From NCBI GenBank assembly GCA_944472135.2, contig OX235262.1, positions 71,610,887 to 71,674,886 of the forward strand: DNA of 64,000 nucleotides, given 5' to 3'. The stretch comes from Trichobilharzia regenti (lineage: Eukaryota; Platyhelminthes; Trematoda; Strigeidida; Schistosomatidae). Under the pieces are notes generated by a model. That model was given only the letters and a program-made list of their open reading frames with translations. It searched no databases and had not been told where the DNA came from. The position numbers were made by a program, and so were the translations under genes. Below are positions 10,621 through 21,909 of this stretch, one piece after another. The stretch's first letter is position 1; each line of letters begins with the position of its first letter.

Positions 10621-11219
10621 ATCTAATATCATCAAATGGAATAGAGTTTTTGTTATACCTCAAGCTGTGTTATACTTCTTGATTTACAGATAAAATATTG
10701 CTCGATAATCTCATACACTCTACACAATTCTTCCTATTAGTTAGCTAGATAGAACTCATCCACCTGGTACCGGTCTATGAAGCACAATGATTGTGTGACG
10801 GCTGATATTTGGTGCAACCCAGTTGCATGAAATACAGTAGGTGGAACGAGTTTCGAGCCCGGAATCTATTAGCTATAAGTTAAGTGCTTAAGTTAATGAG
10901 GCAGTTTAACAAAGCAAGAACGATAAATGTGTAGCAGGATAATATGACCTCATGTCTTTATTATTTCGCGGTGTCTTCTCAGCTATCTGGCTACAACTTA
11001 AACAATATAAATGTGTATACATTACAAAAAGAAGGAGTTTGAACTTTTCTCTACGATGACCAGGAGTAATTGATAGGAACCGTAAGTAACATTAGCCTTA
11101 TGATATCTAATTGAAAACAATATTGTTCGTTTAAATGTGTTATTCTAAAAGGAAAGAGTTCAAAATATTTTTTTGGGTAGAAGCAAAGATTAACTTTAGA
11201 GTGTATTTTCAATTGTTAG

Positions 11220-11370
11220 ATTTCGTCACGAACGATTTCCAGTTAGGATATCATTTAAAACCATGGAGCACTGAACAGCTATTTCGTTTTATTTTGGGAC
11301 TCTTCATCAGTGTGCACTCACGAACCTACCGCGGATTGTACTCAGGATGAGTATCTACTCCACCCTACCA
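11220..11370 (-). repeat. Hammerhead-type SINE, decayed
   Basis: A minus-strand relative of 4925-5098 with a hammerhead-like block at 11268-11313. Its stem I reads CACTG/CAGTG where other copies read TACTG/CAGTA, a paired change on both strands of the helix. Confidence 0.55.
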
Positions 11371-11412
11371 TCATTCAATTGACAAAGTTAAGATTCATGG
11401 GACATTGAATTC

Positions 11413-11560
11413 CCGCCCAAGTGGCTGAATGGTTAACGAGCTTTGTCTCATAATATGAAGGTCCTGAGTTCGACTCCTCGTGGAGTCGCAAACTTCTTGA
11501 TTCTCAATGACCTCTCTAAATTTTGTTGGTTCATGACGAAATTTAACAACTGTAACTAAT
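11413..11560 (+). repeat. tRNA-derived SINE, no hammerhead
   Basis: A box GTGGCTGAATGG and B box GAGTTCGACTCCTC are at tRNA spacing. The sequence after the B box lacks the hammerhead block and the usual body. Confidence 0.5.
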
Positions 11561-11869
11561 CCAAATCTCATAATCTAAATATAGTGAATATGTCAGTGTA
11601 GGAGAAAATACGCTTCTACAAAATAGCAAAAGGTGAGTGTTGTTCACAGGAAAAATAAAATTTTTCAAATAGAACAGAAAATGTAATGACTGCATGACGT
11701 AATCAAACTGCATAATTTCCTTTCATGAGTTTAATAATAATGGTGATGCAATATTCACCACTGTCTCTTTATGTACATAAATTTGGTTTTAATCGTTTGG
11801 TGGCGATCACCTCAGTAAAACGTAGCATATATATACATATATAAGAGTAAAACCATAGCTCAGGATCTA

Positions 11870-12830
11870 ACTGAAAACAGTCTCGGCCGTGGTATCATCT
11901 TTAAATTCAAGATTCGTGAACAGTAATTTCTTCATCCTCATGTAGATTCTTTCAAGCCTATCTGGTATACTCTCATTTCTTTTCCTCGACGAACAGTGTA
12001 GGGTCTCTGTTTTGAATGAGGACTTGCCTGAGTCTATGCAGTCCATAATCTATTGTATCATTGGTGCATATCCTTCTTATTGGTGATGATAAGAAGTTGA
12101 ACAGGTTTCTCTTCCTATTCAGATGCGCCAAACTATGAAAATTAGTATATTGACCATCCTATATTGGTTTTCTGTAAATTGATTTCCGAAGAAAAATCAT
12201 TATAATTCATTTTGAATAAAACATGCAAAAAGATCAAATTTAGCTTTCATCTTGGATTCCAGTGTGAACTTCATAGAATGGTGACAATTGTTAAACTCCT
12301 CCATTATCATTTTGATGTCAGAATCTTTGTTACTTTTGCTGAAGGTTTCATCCGTGTATATTTGACTCATAGGAATGGTTTCAGTAGTGGGTTGCAACAC
12401 ATTATTTTCTAGACTTGGCATTGATCAGTCTACAAGCAGCGAAGACCACACTTCTTCCCCATCTTTTTGTCTATATAGTGTGTCATTGAACTCAAAGTGG
12501 ACATTAAAAATGCACCTCATTATTATCACCGATAAATATGCATAAAAGTCAAGCGGTTTCAGTGAGGGGTTGGCATTAGTAAGTAGAGAAGTAATATCCA
12601 GGGGTATTATTCTCTTCCTAGATACGTTGACATCACTTATCAAATTAATGGATTCAAATAAATCCGATAATATATGGCGATTGTGGTTATTTCTGACTAG
12701 CAGAAAGAATATTTGCGAACCGTTTAGCAATATAATGAATTGTTCACATCTAAGATTCGGTGCAGTAGTACGTTCTTTTTTGTGTACTTTCCGGGAACAC
12801 CATATCCAGATCACTAAAACAGTATTGTTT
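11870..12830 (-). mobile_element. Penelope-like element, RT fragment
   Basis: Minus-strand frames carry PLE reverse-transcriptase blocks in order. FNVHFEFNDTLYRQKDG is at about 12460-12510. It is followed by a YTDETF motif in the position of the catalytic YVDD-F motif, then NCHHSMKFTLE. Lower down comes an SPIRRICTNDTID..LHRLRQVLI block at about 12000-12100. Changed catalytic residues and several stops show that it is dead. Confidence 0.6.
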
Positions 12831-12889
12831 TCAGTTGACTTACGGGGTATTAGTTTCTACAATCAGCAAATAGTCAATGAATGTGAGAA

Positions 12890-13275
12890 GGACAGGTTAC
12901 CACTTCAACGTGTGATGATCGATTATCACCTTATTGTTCCTTTGGATTGTGAGTGGAACATAGGGCTTCAGAACGACATCGCCGTTCCACCCGATTCTCA
13001 TCAACCTTTCTTAGCTGGCTCCTTAATTGTTCATAAGTTTTCATTTGTTCCTTATCTAGTTTTCTTCACGTTACCCTCAGGTGCCCAAGTCGTTGTTTCC
13101 TATTGAGGTTCTATTTGATGGCCTGGAGGGCGATGTCACTCGACAGTCTCCTCAGTGTATATCTAGTCCACTTCCATTTCTTTTACATATTTGTTGGTCA
13201 ATAGGTTCCTGGTTCGTCTGTTGCTAGAATTCCTTGTTTTCAGTTCTTTCTGGCTGGCTATCTGATCTGATCTTC
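12890..13275 (-). mobile_element. RTE/SR2-like LINE 3' end, decayed
   Basis: Minus-strand translation gives a tail resembling the RTE copy ending at 36190 (WNGDVVLKP.VPL compared with GDVLLKPCVPLG). It lies directly upstream, in minus orientation, of the PLE fragment. Heavily mutated. Confidence 0.4.
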
Positions 13276-13507
13276 AGTATCGAGGCAGCGAAGACAGATG
13301 TCAATGGTGAAAAGGGTTTACGTAATAGGCCAAGTCTTTAAACCAAATAGAAGCACTCACTTGACATTAATTTCAAACATCCTTATCTTGTTCTTTATGC
13401 TAAATGCATTGAATTTCCACACTGATTTCAGTTTAATAAATATCTCTCTTGGTTTATCGATCCTGACTGGCTTCGATATCATCATCATTCGTGAAATAAA
13501 AATCTGA

Positions 13508-13570
13508 TTCTCAGTAGGATTCGGACCGAATTACTAGTCCAACTCATCACCAATTGAGCTACTGCAAAAC
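13508..13570 (-). repeat. tRNA-like SINE head
   Basis: On the minus strand an A box (TAGCTCAATTGGT) and a B box (GGTCCGAATCC) are at tRNA spacing. No clear acceptor stem is seen. Confidence 0.45.
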
Positions 13571-13906
13571 TGGTCATCATTACACTGTAGGCATCACCAG
13601 TAATGCTCAATTTATTTCAAATGCATAAAGAAGTGCACACAATATAAATAAGTTGCATTTAGGGTCTTTATAAGTGAAAATATATCTTAGATTATTCAAG
13701 TGAAGATAATTTAGCGAGATCAATGATAGTTCGTTTATTAAGACAAAAGTACGCCTAATATTTTAATTCGATTTTTGATTTTCCCGTCGATTGACTGGAC
13801 CAAAGTGCTCGGTTTCAGGTTGACATGTCAGCCCCTTGTTCAGATGCTTCGACGATATCTGAACATGCAATTCGAAGTTAATTCGTCGATGGAAACTAGC
13901 AGTGGA

Positions 13907-13950
13907 ATCCAGGATGCGCATTTTGTCCTATTTCGGACTCATCACTGGAT
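13907..13950 (-). ncRNA. Decayed hammerhead ribozyme, Sm-alpha satellite type
   Basis: Minus-strand reading: stem I ATCCAG pairs with CTGGAT. The core TGATGA lacks the first C of CTGATGA. Stem II GTCC..GGAC is intact, the second core strand is AAAA instead of GAAA, stem III ATGCGCAT is self-complementary, and the cleavage triplet is ATC. This matches the known schistosome satellite hammerhead architecture with two core lesions, so it should be inactive. Confidence 0.65.
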
Positions 13951-14130
13951 CGGGCTCCAGTGACTTGATAGTCTACGAGCTCGCCTTGAAGGCCTAGAAG
14001 GCCTTTGGTTCAAAGCGTGATGGTGGGTGTGTACTGCGAAACAGCTGTCTAGTATTCCCAGGTTTTCCAATGGTTCTCTAACCGATGTGAGCTCATGATG
14101 AAATCCTCCAACCAAAAAAACAAAATCCCC
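13945..14130 (+). repeat. Hammerhead-type SINE with deleted core
   Basis: The tRNA-like head (GGCTCCAGTGACTTG) and the 3' body (CAGGTTTTCCAATGG) are present. Between stem I (GTACTG) and CGAAACAGCTGTC, about 25 bases of hammerhead core are missing. It abuts the minus-strand satellite-type hammerhead. Confidence 0.6.
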
Positions 14131-14169
14131 ACAAACCAATCTTTGGTTAGAGCAGGCTGCTAGCCAAAT

Positions 14170-14480
14170 TAGTAGACAATTATTTACGTCAATGTTTGTG
14201 TCGCAAATATTAGTCGTTAGAAAATATGAACAAGACTGATTCAACGACCAATCAGAACAGACTTGGCGTAGGCAGATACAGTTAACATATAGATAACCCG
14301 ACATTCACGAAACAGTCACTAAGAGATGCAAGGTCAGCCTTCTGTGAGAAACAACCAATCAGAAGACTGTGTTTGTTTGCTTGAGTAAGCTGTAATAATG
14401 TTCATGAAAATATATAAATACGTGTTGATTTCCTTAATAAACGATCTGCTGCCTGGCCCTTGTCTTCCGTTGTTACAAAT
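14170..14480 (+). repeat. Solo LTR-like repeat R
   Basis: It shares blocks with repeats at 33965-34275 (minus) and 41583-41677 plus 52402-52585. The blocks are CAACCAATCAGAAGA, a TATAAATA segment, and an end reading TGGCCCTTGTCTTC followed by a TGT..ACA terminus. The TATA-like box and CA end suggest a Gypsy-type LTR, but the start is not fixed. Confidence 0.45.
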
Positions 14481-15179
14481 CCTTGAAAATAAATAAATGT
14501 GTTGATAAGTCAGTGACAGTTGCGTAACCAGAGTTAATAAAATACTGAGAGTAGAACTCATAATATTAGAAAACCAAAGTTGTTGTATCTAAAGTTGAAT
14601 GAGAAGATGACGACGTAATACAGTGAACAGAGTTCAAAGGATCAAAAAATTAAGTCTAATTAGAAATATCAAACGAAAAATTGGAAAAAAAAACAAATTG
14701 ATGAAGTCAGAAAACAAAGAGTTACTAAGATCATAGCAATTGGAGTCCAGTGATGTATTCTTTATGAACACATAGGTTAGGTTCCAGTCATCTTACTGCA
14801 TCAACCTTAACAAACAGAAGAAGACTTGTGCTATTTTGTCTCTTATTATTTTGAATGCCTCCAACGCGTCTACTCGGTGTCTTATGTCTATAAGGTGTTT
14901 GAAGATTGACGAGTCCAAACTGTTTGGTCTTTATAATTAAGAACTCTTTGGTATGTATTTAAAGAATCTGATATAGATCCTTCTTTCTGTTCTCCCAATG
15001 TAACTTCTCCCGCTGTTACACGTTAACTGATATACACAGTTAGAGGTAAAAGCTGAGGAGGGCTTTTCAACTTTTGATTGTGCCAATGAGCAGGATGTTC
15101 TCAATAGAGACTAAACGTTTATTTATCGTCCTCACAATATAATCACCTCTGAAGACCAGTTGTACGTAAAGCATTTTCT

Positions 15180-16340
15180 TGCTGAATGCAGTTGTATCCT
15201 GGGGCAAGGAAGAAAAATAAGTTCGCTGTCTAATTTATCTGCTCAACATATTCTTTTTGCTCTGTAGAATGACATTTTCACTAGCTGACTGGGCAGGGGC
15301 TGTTAAATTTTAGGTAGAGACCACTCCATGTGTCCTTTCGATAAATTGACCCTCCAAGTGTGCCATATTTTTCCTCCGAGCTGCTATCTAGGAGTTTGAA
15401 TTCCCCACCATCTTCGCGTTCCATTATGAAAGTGATAGTTTCATGTACGTTGTTGAATAACCGGAAGAGATATGAAGTCTGACTTAGATCACTGCATACG
15501 GTGAATGTGTAGTCCACGTATCTATAGTACACTGATGTTTCATCAAATGCTTCGTTTGTTCGAGATTGGTTATGAAAATATCTGTCAATACTGAACCCAA
15601 TAGAATGCTCACCGCCACTCTGTCAATTTAGGAATAAATCTTTTTATCAAACTGAGACTGTATATTCTTCGTACATAATAGGAGAAATTGCTCATATTCA
15701 CATATTGGTAGAGAGAGAGAACATCAGCGTTTTGACAGATGACGTCTAAAGTTTTATGAAGGGGAACTTTTGTGTGAATAGAGATGTCACATCGTAGGAG
15801 ACCATACATTTATTACACGCATTAAATTGTCTCGCCGTCTCAGAGAATTCAAATGAGTCCTTCAGTGTATGTTTAGCCTGCCATTGTTAAATAAGTTCTA
15901 AGTTTTTAGCTAACCAACGCGCATTTTTGTTGAAATGTGAATTTGCCATCGGTAGTATGGGTCTCATCGAACAATTCTGTTTATGTACCTTCGATAAGCC
16001 ATAAATATATGCCAGATTGGACCCCTTCAGCTTCAGTTCGCTGTATGTGAGACTCAATCATTTTCTTTTCAAAAACTAAGTGCTTTTGTAATCTTCTTTC
16101 TTATAGTATATGTTAGATCTCTCTTGTGGCTGTCCATTTTGAATTTCGATATGTCTTTATGATTGGACTACATTTTCTTGATATATTCACTCTTGTGCAT
16201 CGCTAAAATGCCTTGACCTTTATCTGGTCGTAGTATGGCAAAATTCGCATTGTTTATCAGTCGTTTTATTGCTGTTTGATGTTCTTTAGACATGATCTAG
16301 ACTGTGGCATTGGTGAAAGAAGGTGCTAATTTGAAATATC
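15180..16340 (-). mobile_element. Penelope-like element, RT fragment
   Basis: Minus-strand blocks: FTKVP.HKTLDVICQNADVL at about 15720-15790, a YRYVDYTFTV catalytic segment at about 15510, NNVHETITFIME, then GGSIYRKDTWSGLYLKFNS. These match PLE reverse transcriptases. The catalytic motif reads YVDY rather than YVDD, and several frame breaks are present. Confidence 0.65.
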
Positions 16341-16524
16341 AAATAATCTTGACTTGAACCAACTTTTTGCATCATCAATAATGAGATACAAATGGGTTAA
16401 CTGGTTGAATAGATTCTGTAATTGGGCTTCTGTTTCTGCTTTAATCATAAGTTTTCTTGGTGCCAGTCGCACTGAATCACGAATTGGTAGAAGTTAGAAT
16501 TCATGGAATGGCCATTGAATCGGG

Positions 16525-16690
16525 TCCCAGTGGCTGAATGATATAAGAGCTTGCCTTGTAACTAGAAGGTTTTGGGTTTGAACCCTGTTGGTGGGTTCGT
16601 ACTGCCGATGATTCCCAAACCAGGATGAACAGTTGTCCAGTACTCCCTGGTTTTCAATGGTTCTCTAACTGATATCAATCCGTGATCAAC
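16525..16690 (+). repeat. Hammerhead-type SINE
   Basis: A tRNA-like head (CCCAGTGGCTGAATG..GGGTTTGAACCC) is followed by a block with stem I GTACTG/CAGTAC, a mutated core, and the TTTTCAATGGTTCTCTAACTG body. Confidence 0.65.
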
Positions 16691-16959
16691 TCGTAAAATA
16701 TATATGTATAACATTTATAGATAATATGAAAGCTGTCTTGATATCAGTCCATTGATCCATATCAATAGTATATGTGTATATGTAGACAATTCAATAAATA
16801 AATAAATTAGGTCAAATCTTAAAAGGTGAAATGGAACGATAATCAGAGTTTAAATAAATATCATAAAAGTACGAAGGAGATGGAAGATAAGAAAGGGTGG
16901 GAGGGTTTTGAATAGAATTCACCTAGGCCAAGGGAGAAACAAAGGTAGAACAAACTTAT

Positions 16960-17290
16960 TTTGTATAGAAAGACTAGGATTGTTCTCTCGAATTCATTCC
17001 CATAGCTTCGGCTAAGTGTAAAAGACGGGTTCTGATTCCGTTCGAAAGACTCAATGGAATGCGATAGATAACTTTGAAGGCACTATTTTTGTCCACTTGG
17101 TGACTGCTATCAATCAAATGAGCCAAAATTGAACTTCGTATGGATTTTATTTGACCTTTTCCGAACCATGAAGGAAGATGCCCATTAATGCGTTTGTTAA
17201 GCTGTCTAGTTGTTCGGCCTATATAGCTTTATCCACAGGAGCAACTGAATTTATAGATACACATGGAAGTGGCACAGCTAGGTAGCTTAT
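16960..17290 (-). mobile_element. Penelope-like element, GIY-YIG fragment
   Basis: Minus-strand translation shows a Cys-rich CSCG, then YIGRTTRQL, NKRINGHLPSW and SSILAHLIDSSHQ. This is the GIY-YIG endonuclease end of a PLE. It lies upstream, in the minus direction, of the RT fragment at 15180-16340. The likely explanation is a truncated copy in tandem with the next one, as is common for PLEs. Confidence 0.6.
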
Positions 17291-17429
17291 CTTTCACTTG
17301 AGCAATCAATATTTTGTTATCATTATAATAATCGTCATTAGTTTCGTTCAAAACATTTGCTACATTATTATTATTTGATCCACAAAATCACTGTCACTGG
17401 TTAAAAATTTTCACATATAAGTCTATGTA

Positions 17430-17563
17430 AATTAGAGTAAAGGTTTTTTGTATTTCCCAATGAATGAAAAACAAAACGATATTGTTTTTACTGACGTTTC
17501 GTTACTTAATCCTACTAATAGCTTTATCAGAGTATTATTAAACTAGAATTTACAAAACCTCAA

Positions 17564-17596
<33 letters not shown>

Positions 17597-17800
17597 CAAC
17601 TTAATCTTTGTTCCTCAGCATGGGGTTATTTTTGTGTGTTATCAAGTTGGCCAACTGGTAAAGATAACAAAACCATGTGTAGATTGTTGGATTTGATAAT
17701 TGTATAAAATTATAAAAGTGGCGTTTGTTTACATAATGGAATTGCTTATCACATTCGTGTTGATTTTGTCACTTCATGGGGGATGGTGGGGTGTTGTAAC
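17430..17800 (+). repeat. PLE terminal repeat, inverted copy
   Basis: This segment is the inverted counterpart of 19660-19908 plus 31218-31335. Matching blocks include the ATGAATGAAAAACAAAACGAT segment, the TTTACAAAACCTCA block, CAACTGGTAAAGATAAC, and TTGCTTATCACATTCG. It includes a TA microsatellite at about 17566-17595. A hammerhead-like motif lies at 17491-17532 on the minus strand (CTGATAA, a helix beginning GCTATT, then GAAACGTC). Confidence 0.7.
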
Positions 17801-18900
17801 CAGATCAAATTCTGTTTTAGTCCATCATTCCTATTCAGACAATTTGGATTCCACATGTTACAAAGTGCCTCTGATATTAGACGTTCTTTGTGACTTCTGA
17901 AGTTTTTCTGGATTATTTCAATATTGTCAAAATCAAGTTTGCATTCTGGTTCTGTAACGTGTAGATGCATAGCTGATGACTTTTCAAGCTTATCTACTTC
18001 TAGTAGATTTCTCGGTGATCGAACAGATGCTCTACGGTGTTCATTTCTTCCGATTTTGATTTCTCTAACGATGTTTATCCGATGTATGTCGCATCACATT
18101 CTAAGCATTTTATTTATAAACGCACTTAGATAGAGAATCCTTGGGGATGTGGTCTTTTTTATGGACAAGGTTGCTTTGCAGTGTTTCTGATGTTGTAGAG
18201 GAAACCCTGTTGTCGTGTTTATTGAGTGTTCTTCTGATATCGTCTGACGTCTCTGATACATATGGAATGACAAATGTTGAGGCCCATGTTTTCGGAATAC
18301 ATTTTCGACCATATTTAATGTCATTGTTGATTTTGTTGATGATGTTCCTTGGGTAGTTATTTTACTTTACAGTCTCTGTAATATTTGATATTTCTTCTTC
18401 TTTCTGTTTCTCATTCGTTAACATCAAAGAATGTGCCCGTACAAGAAGACTTGAAACAACTGATATTTTTGCTCTGATAGGGTGTGATAATCCGAAGTCT
18501 AAATACTTATTGGAGTGGACTTTATTCCTGAATATAGATGTATTAAAATGTCCATTTTCCCTCCTCCTAACTAGGCAATCTAGAAATGGTAGTTCATCGA
18601 CATGTGATTCTGCTTCCGAAATAAACTGGATTCTGGGAGGTGGATTGTTCCGTTTCTCCAAGAATGAACTGTGTATATCTCGTCTTAACACTACGAAAGT
18701 ATCATCAACGTATCTTAACTTGACAACGCAAAATATCAAAAAATTGTCATTTAGAAAAAACAACAGATTGATTGAAGAAATGTGTATTCCTTTTCGATTA
18801 GTTCCTCATCATCAGCTCTGCACTAATATATAGTTTTTTACATCAAAATTTTCTCACCAATCAAATGGTTATTTTAGTTACTCTGTTTTAGGTATAGGCG
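17745..18900 (-). mobile_element. Penelope-like element, RT to GIY-YIG
   Basis: Read on the minus strand: KLRYVDDTFVVL (RT catalytic motif, about 18700), LPFLDCLVRRRENG, FRNKVHSNKYL, then a linker. Next comes a Cys-rich KCLECDATYIG (GIY-YIG start, about 18080) and LDFDNIEIIQKN.RSHKERLISEAL (its C-terminal part). The YVDD motif is intact, but stops and frame changes separate the blocks. It is a nearly complete 3' half of a PLE. Confidence 0.7.
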
Positions 18901-19229
18901 GGGGTGAACTCAAGAGGTTAAAGGTTATCAAAACGAATAACTAATATTTGTTAGTAACAAGATATCTTAGTGTTAAAAGAGGGGTGAAAATTAATTACGG
19001 AATTCAACATTAATTAATTCTCAGGTGTTAGCAACAAGTAATTACGCAATCAAGAAATTTGTAAAGTAGCACTGATGACTAAGAAGAGTAAAATGACTCA
19101 GAAGAATTACGTAAAATACAAACAAGTTAATAGAATTGTAAAAAATAATAACAAAGTCAAAAGATAGTTACAAAGGGAGGGAAGAAAATCGTTTTAAAAA
19201 ATTAATACATATTATGTAGTTGGCCATAG

Positions 19230-19640
19230 TAAAGAAATGGGCTGTACAAATTTCTTTTGAACTGACTCATAGATTTGGCTTGTTCAGATGAATTCCGATT
19301 GCTTCTGCTGTATACAAAAGTCGTACTCGTAGACCATTTGAGAGTTGCGGTTATAATACGATAAATAACTTTAAAAGCTTTAAATAACTTTGTTACAGTC
19401 GACTTAATGTTCAGTTAGTATAAACAAGATGTGCTAGTATTGAGCTGCGCATAGCTTTATTCCTACATTTTCCAAACCAAGTTGGGAGGTGTTCAGAAAT
19501 TCAACGATAAACTTGCCTGGTCGTACGTCCTATGTAACTGGCTTCGCACAGGCAGTGGTAAACTGGTAAATATACATGGAAGAGGCGAAACAGGGCAATC
19601 TGTCTTTATTTCTTGAACTGAGTTTTGGTCGGTTAAAGAA
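19230..19640 (-). mobile_element. Penelope-like element, second GIY-YIG fragment
   Basis: Minus-strand blocks CLCEASYIGRTTRQVYR, ISEHLPTWFGK and MRSSILAHLVYTN match the GIY-YIG fragment at 16960-17290. It again sits upstream of an RT fragment (17745-18900) in the minus direction. Confidence 0.6.
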
Positions 19641-19659
19641 TACAGAGCACAGCTTAGTG

Positions 19660-19903
19660 TTGCGTAGAAAAGTCACTCCCCCCCCCCATGAAGTGACAAA
19701 ATCAACCCGAATGTGATAAGCAATTTCATTATATGTAAACACATACTGCTTTTACAATTTTATACACTTATCGAATCCAACAGTCTACACCTGGTTTTGT
19801 TATCCTTACCGGTTGGCCAGTTTGACAAAGCAAAAATCCCCCATTCTGAAGAACGATGATAGAGTTGTTACATATAAGCTGAGATTTTGTAAATACCGGT
19901 TTA
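19660..19903 (-). repeat. PLE terminal repeat, left part, split by the LTR array
   Basis: The inverted copy of 17570-17800. It runs up to the target duplication GTAAT at 19904-19908 and resumes at 31218 after the array. The paralogous segment at 17510-17570 has no insertion. Confidence 0.75.
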
Positions 19904-19908
19904 GTAAT

Positions 19909-20467
19909 TGATATATATCCACATATATATATTTATGTGTGTGTGTGCATGTTGGTCTCTCTTTCTGTTTGCTCGGTTAGTCTGTGACCACTTCACTTGT
20001 ATGGACCTGTCTCCTTTAACAATATATATTCTCCTCATATTATATTATATATAATATGAGTGTTTGTTGACAGTCCGTTGCTTGGTGACATATATCCATA
20101 TATGTTTGTTGGCATGTCTGCTATATTCGCTATGTATAATTGGATCGACACTCCATTATAATTAGCCATTCATGTTAAGACTGTCTAATGATTTTTCCCA
20201 CGCTTGTCTGAATTATTTATATATATTCGCATTCACAATTTGTGTGAACTACTTTACTTTACAACTGCTTTACTTACTTACCACTTTGGTGTGAGACCAT
20301 TTATTTTCGTCTCCTTGTGTTTGGACAATAGAAGTATCATCGCAAACCTAGTGGTCTTCTGATTTCCGCCTTCTCGCGTCAGGACTATTAGTTTCTCGAC
20401 CAGTCCATAACAATAATTCAGTGACGAGTACATAACAATTTGGCGACGGGGAAACTAGTACATAACA
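19909..20467 (+). repeat. LTR 1 of the array
   Basis: 559 bases, TG to CA. It differs from the others at a few sites (for example GATATATATCC rather than GATATGTATCC near its start, and CAGTGACG rather than CAGCGACG near its end). It contains a perfect 11-bp inverted repeat CTCATATTATA/TATAATATGAG at 20034-20060 and a PBS-like TGGCGACGGGG at 20441-20451. Confidence 0.9.
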
Positions 20468-20526
20468 ATTTGGCGACGGGAAAAACTACTATTAACCACA
20501 CAGCAGCAGCAACATAACAATTCACT

Positions 20527-21909
20527 ATGGATTATTCTAAATTGGAATTATTGTTTGAACAACAATTGAAATTAATGGAAATGTTCGTCAACCAACAGAC
20601 TGGTCCAGCTTCACCTTCAAGCAATCCCAATCATACCATGCTACCATCTGTCGACGGCATTGTGAACAGTATTTCACAGTTCAATTATGACCCAGAGGCT
20701 AATGTCACTTTTGACACATGGTATCAACGTTATGAGGATTTATTCACTGTTGATCTCGCCTCACAAGACGATGCCTGGAAGGTGCGAGTATTGTTACGTA
20801 AATTGGGTCCGGCAGAATATGAACGGTACTGCAACCTAATTTTACCACAGAAACCACGTGACAATTGTTTCGATGATACAATAAAGTTGCTGCGTGAACA
20901 TTTCGGAGACCACTCCTCATTATTCAGTATACGTTATCGTTGCCTCAAGCTGGCAATGAATGAAAATGATGATTTTCTTACTCACGTTGGCACAGTCAAC
21001 CGAGAATGTGAGAGATTTCGACTCAGGTCCTTAACAGATGATCAGTTCAAAGCCTTGATTCTCATATGCAGTCTCCAATCTCCTCGTTTCACAGATATCC
21101 GAACTCGACTGCTCAATCAGCTAGAACAAAATCCCAAGTTAACATTACATGACATAGCTGATGAATATCAACGGCTGATTAATCTGCAGAAAGACACACA
21201 CTTGGTCGAATCAACACCTCCGAGAAGCTCTGATATTCGTGCATTACGCAAGAGCAAAAATCTCTCATCAGCTACTCCTGACCCACCTACTTCTCCTAAT
21301 GTTCCGCGGAAATCTACACATACTCGTCCAACTTCACAAAATACTGCAAAGAAGACCCCACCATCACCATGCTGGCATTGTGGCGCGTGGCACTTTGTAA
21401 AGTCTTGTCCATACAAAAATCATCGTTGCAGCAAGTGCAAGATCATCGGTCACAAAAATGGTTTTTGTCAGCCACGCAAGCCCAGATATCAAAATCCAGC
21501 AAAAGCTCAACAAAATGTTGGTCCTAAATCCCCCAAAAAGTCATTGAGTCTACGCGCAACCCGTCAAGTCACAACGCCAGGTATGCGGAAATATCTTGAT
21601 CTTCAGATGAACGGTCATGATGCCCGTCTGCAGCTAGATACCGCCTCTGATATTACTGTTATATCAGAGAAACTTTGGAATTATATTGGCAGACCACCTA
21701 TCACCAATACTTCCCAGTCTCTTGTCAGCGCCTGTGGTGGGCAGCTCAAACTAATTGGTGAACTCAAATGTTCTGTTTCCTTCCGCAATACCAAATTCAC
21801 AGGAATTTGTTACGTCACGAAGAATGATTTAAATGTTTTGGGACTTGATTGGTTCGATCGTTTGCATCTGGCTGATGTCCCACTAAATTCGCTATGCAAT
21901 GCAGCCTAG
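20527..21909 (+). CDS. Gag-protease polyprotein, unit 1
   Basis: A 460-residue protein of a Gypsy (Mag-like) retrotransposon. Residues about 50-230 form the capsid-like region (FDTWYQRYEDLF, KVRVLLRKLGPAEYERY, LLREHFGDHSSLFSIRY). The family's conserved TLHDIADEYQRLINLQKD follows. Residues about 279-313 hold two zinc knuckles (CWHCGAWHFVKSC and CSKCKIIGHKNGFC). The C-terminal 100 residues are a retropepsin with active-site-type LQLDTASDITVIS and a closing VLGLDWFDRL. In this family the capsid packages element RNA and the protease matures it. The frame stops at TAG 21907-21909. It differs from units 2-4 by one residue (Lys for Glu near position 334). The ATG follows the leader that contains the PBS. 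Confidence 0.9.
   Translation: MDYSKLELLFEQQLKLMEMFVNQQTGPASPSSNPNHTMLPSVDGIVNSISQFNYDPEANVTFDTWYQRYEDLFTVDLASQDDAWKVRVLLRKLGPAEYERYCNLILPQKPRDNCFDDTIKLLREHFGDHSSLFSIRYRCLKLAMNENDDFLTHVGTVNRECERFRLRSLTDDQFKALILICSLQSPRFTDIRTRLLNQLEQNPKLTLHDIADEYQRLINLQKDTHLVESTPPRSSDIRALRKSKNLSSATPDPPTSPNVPRKSTHTRPTSQNTAKKTPPSPCWHCGAWHFVKSCPYKNHRCSKCKIIGHKNGFCQPRKPRYQNPAKAQQNVGPKSPKKSLSLRATRQVTTPGMRKYLDLQMNGHDARLQLDTASDITVISEKLWNYIGRPPITNTSQSLVSACGGQLKLIGELKCSVSFRNTKFTGICYVTKNDLNVLGLDWFDRLHLADVPLNSLCNAA

Noticed and set aside
12570..13106. 178-codon plus-strand frame as a gene
   Set aside because: It is antisense to recognisable PLE and RTE fragments.
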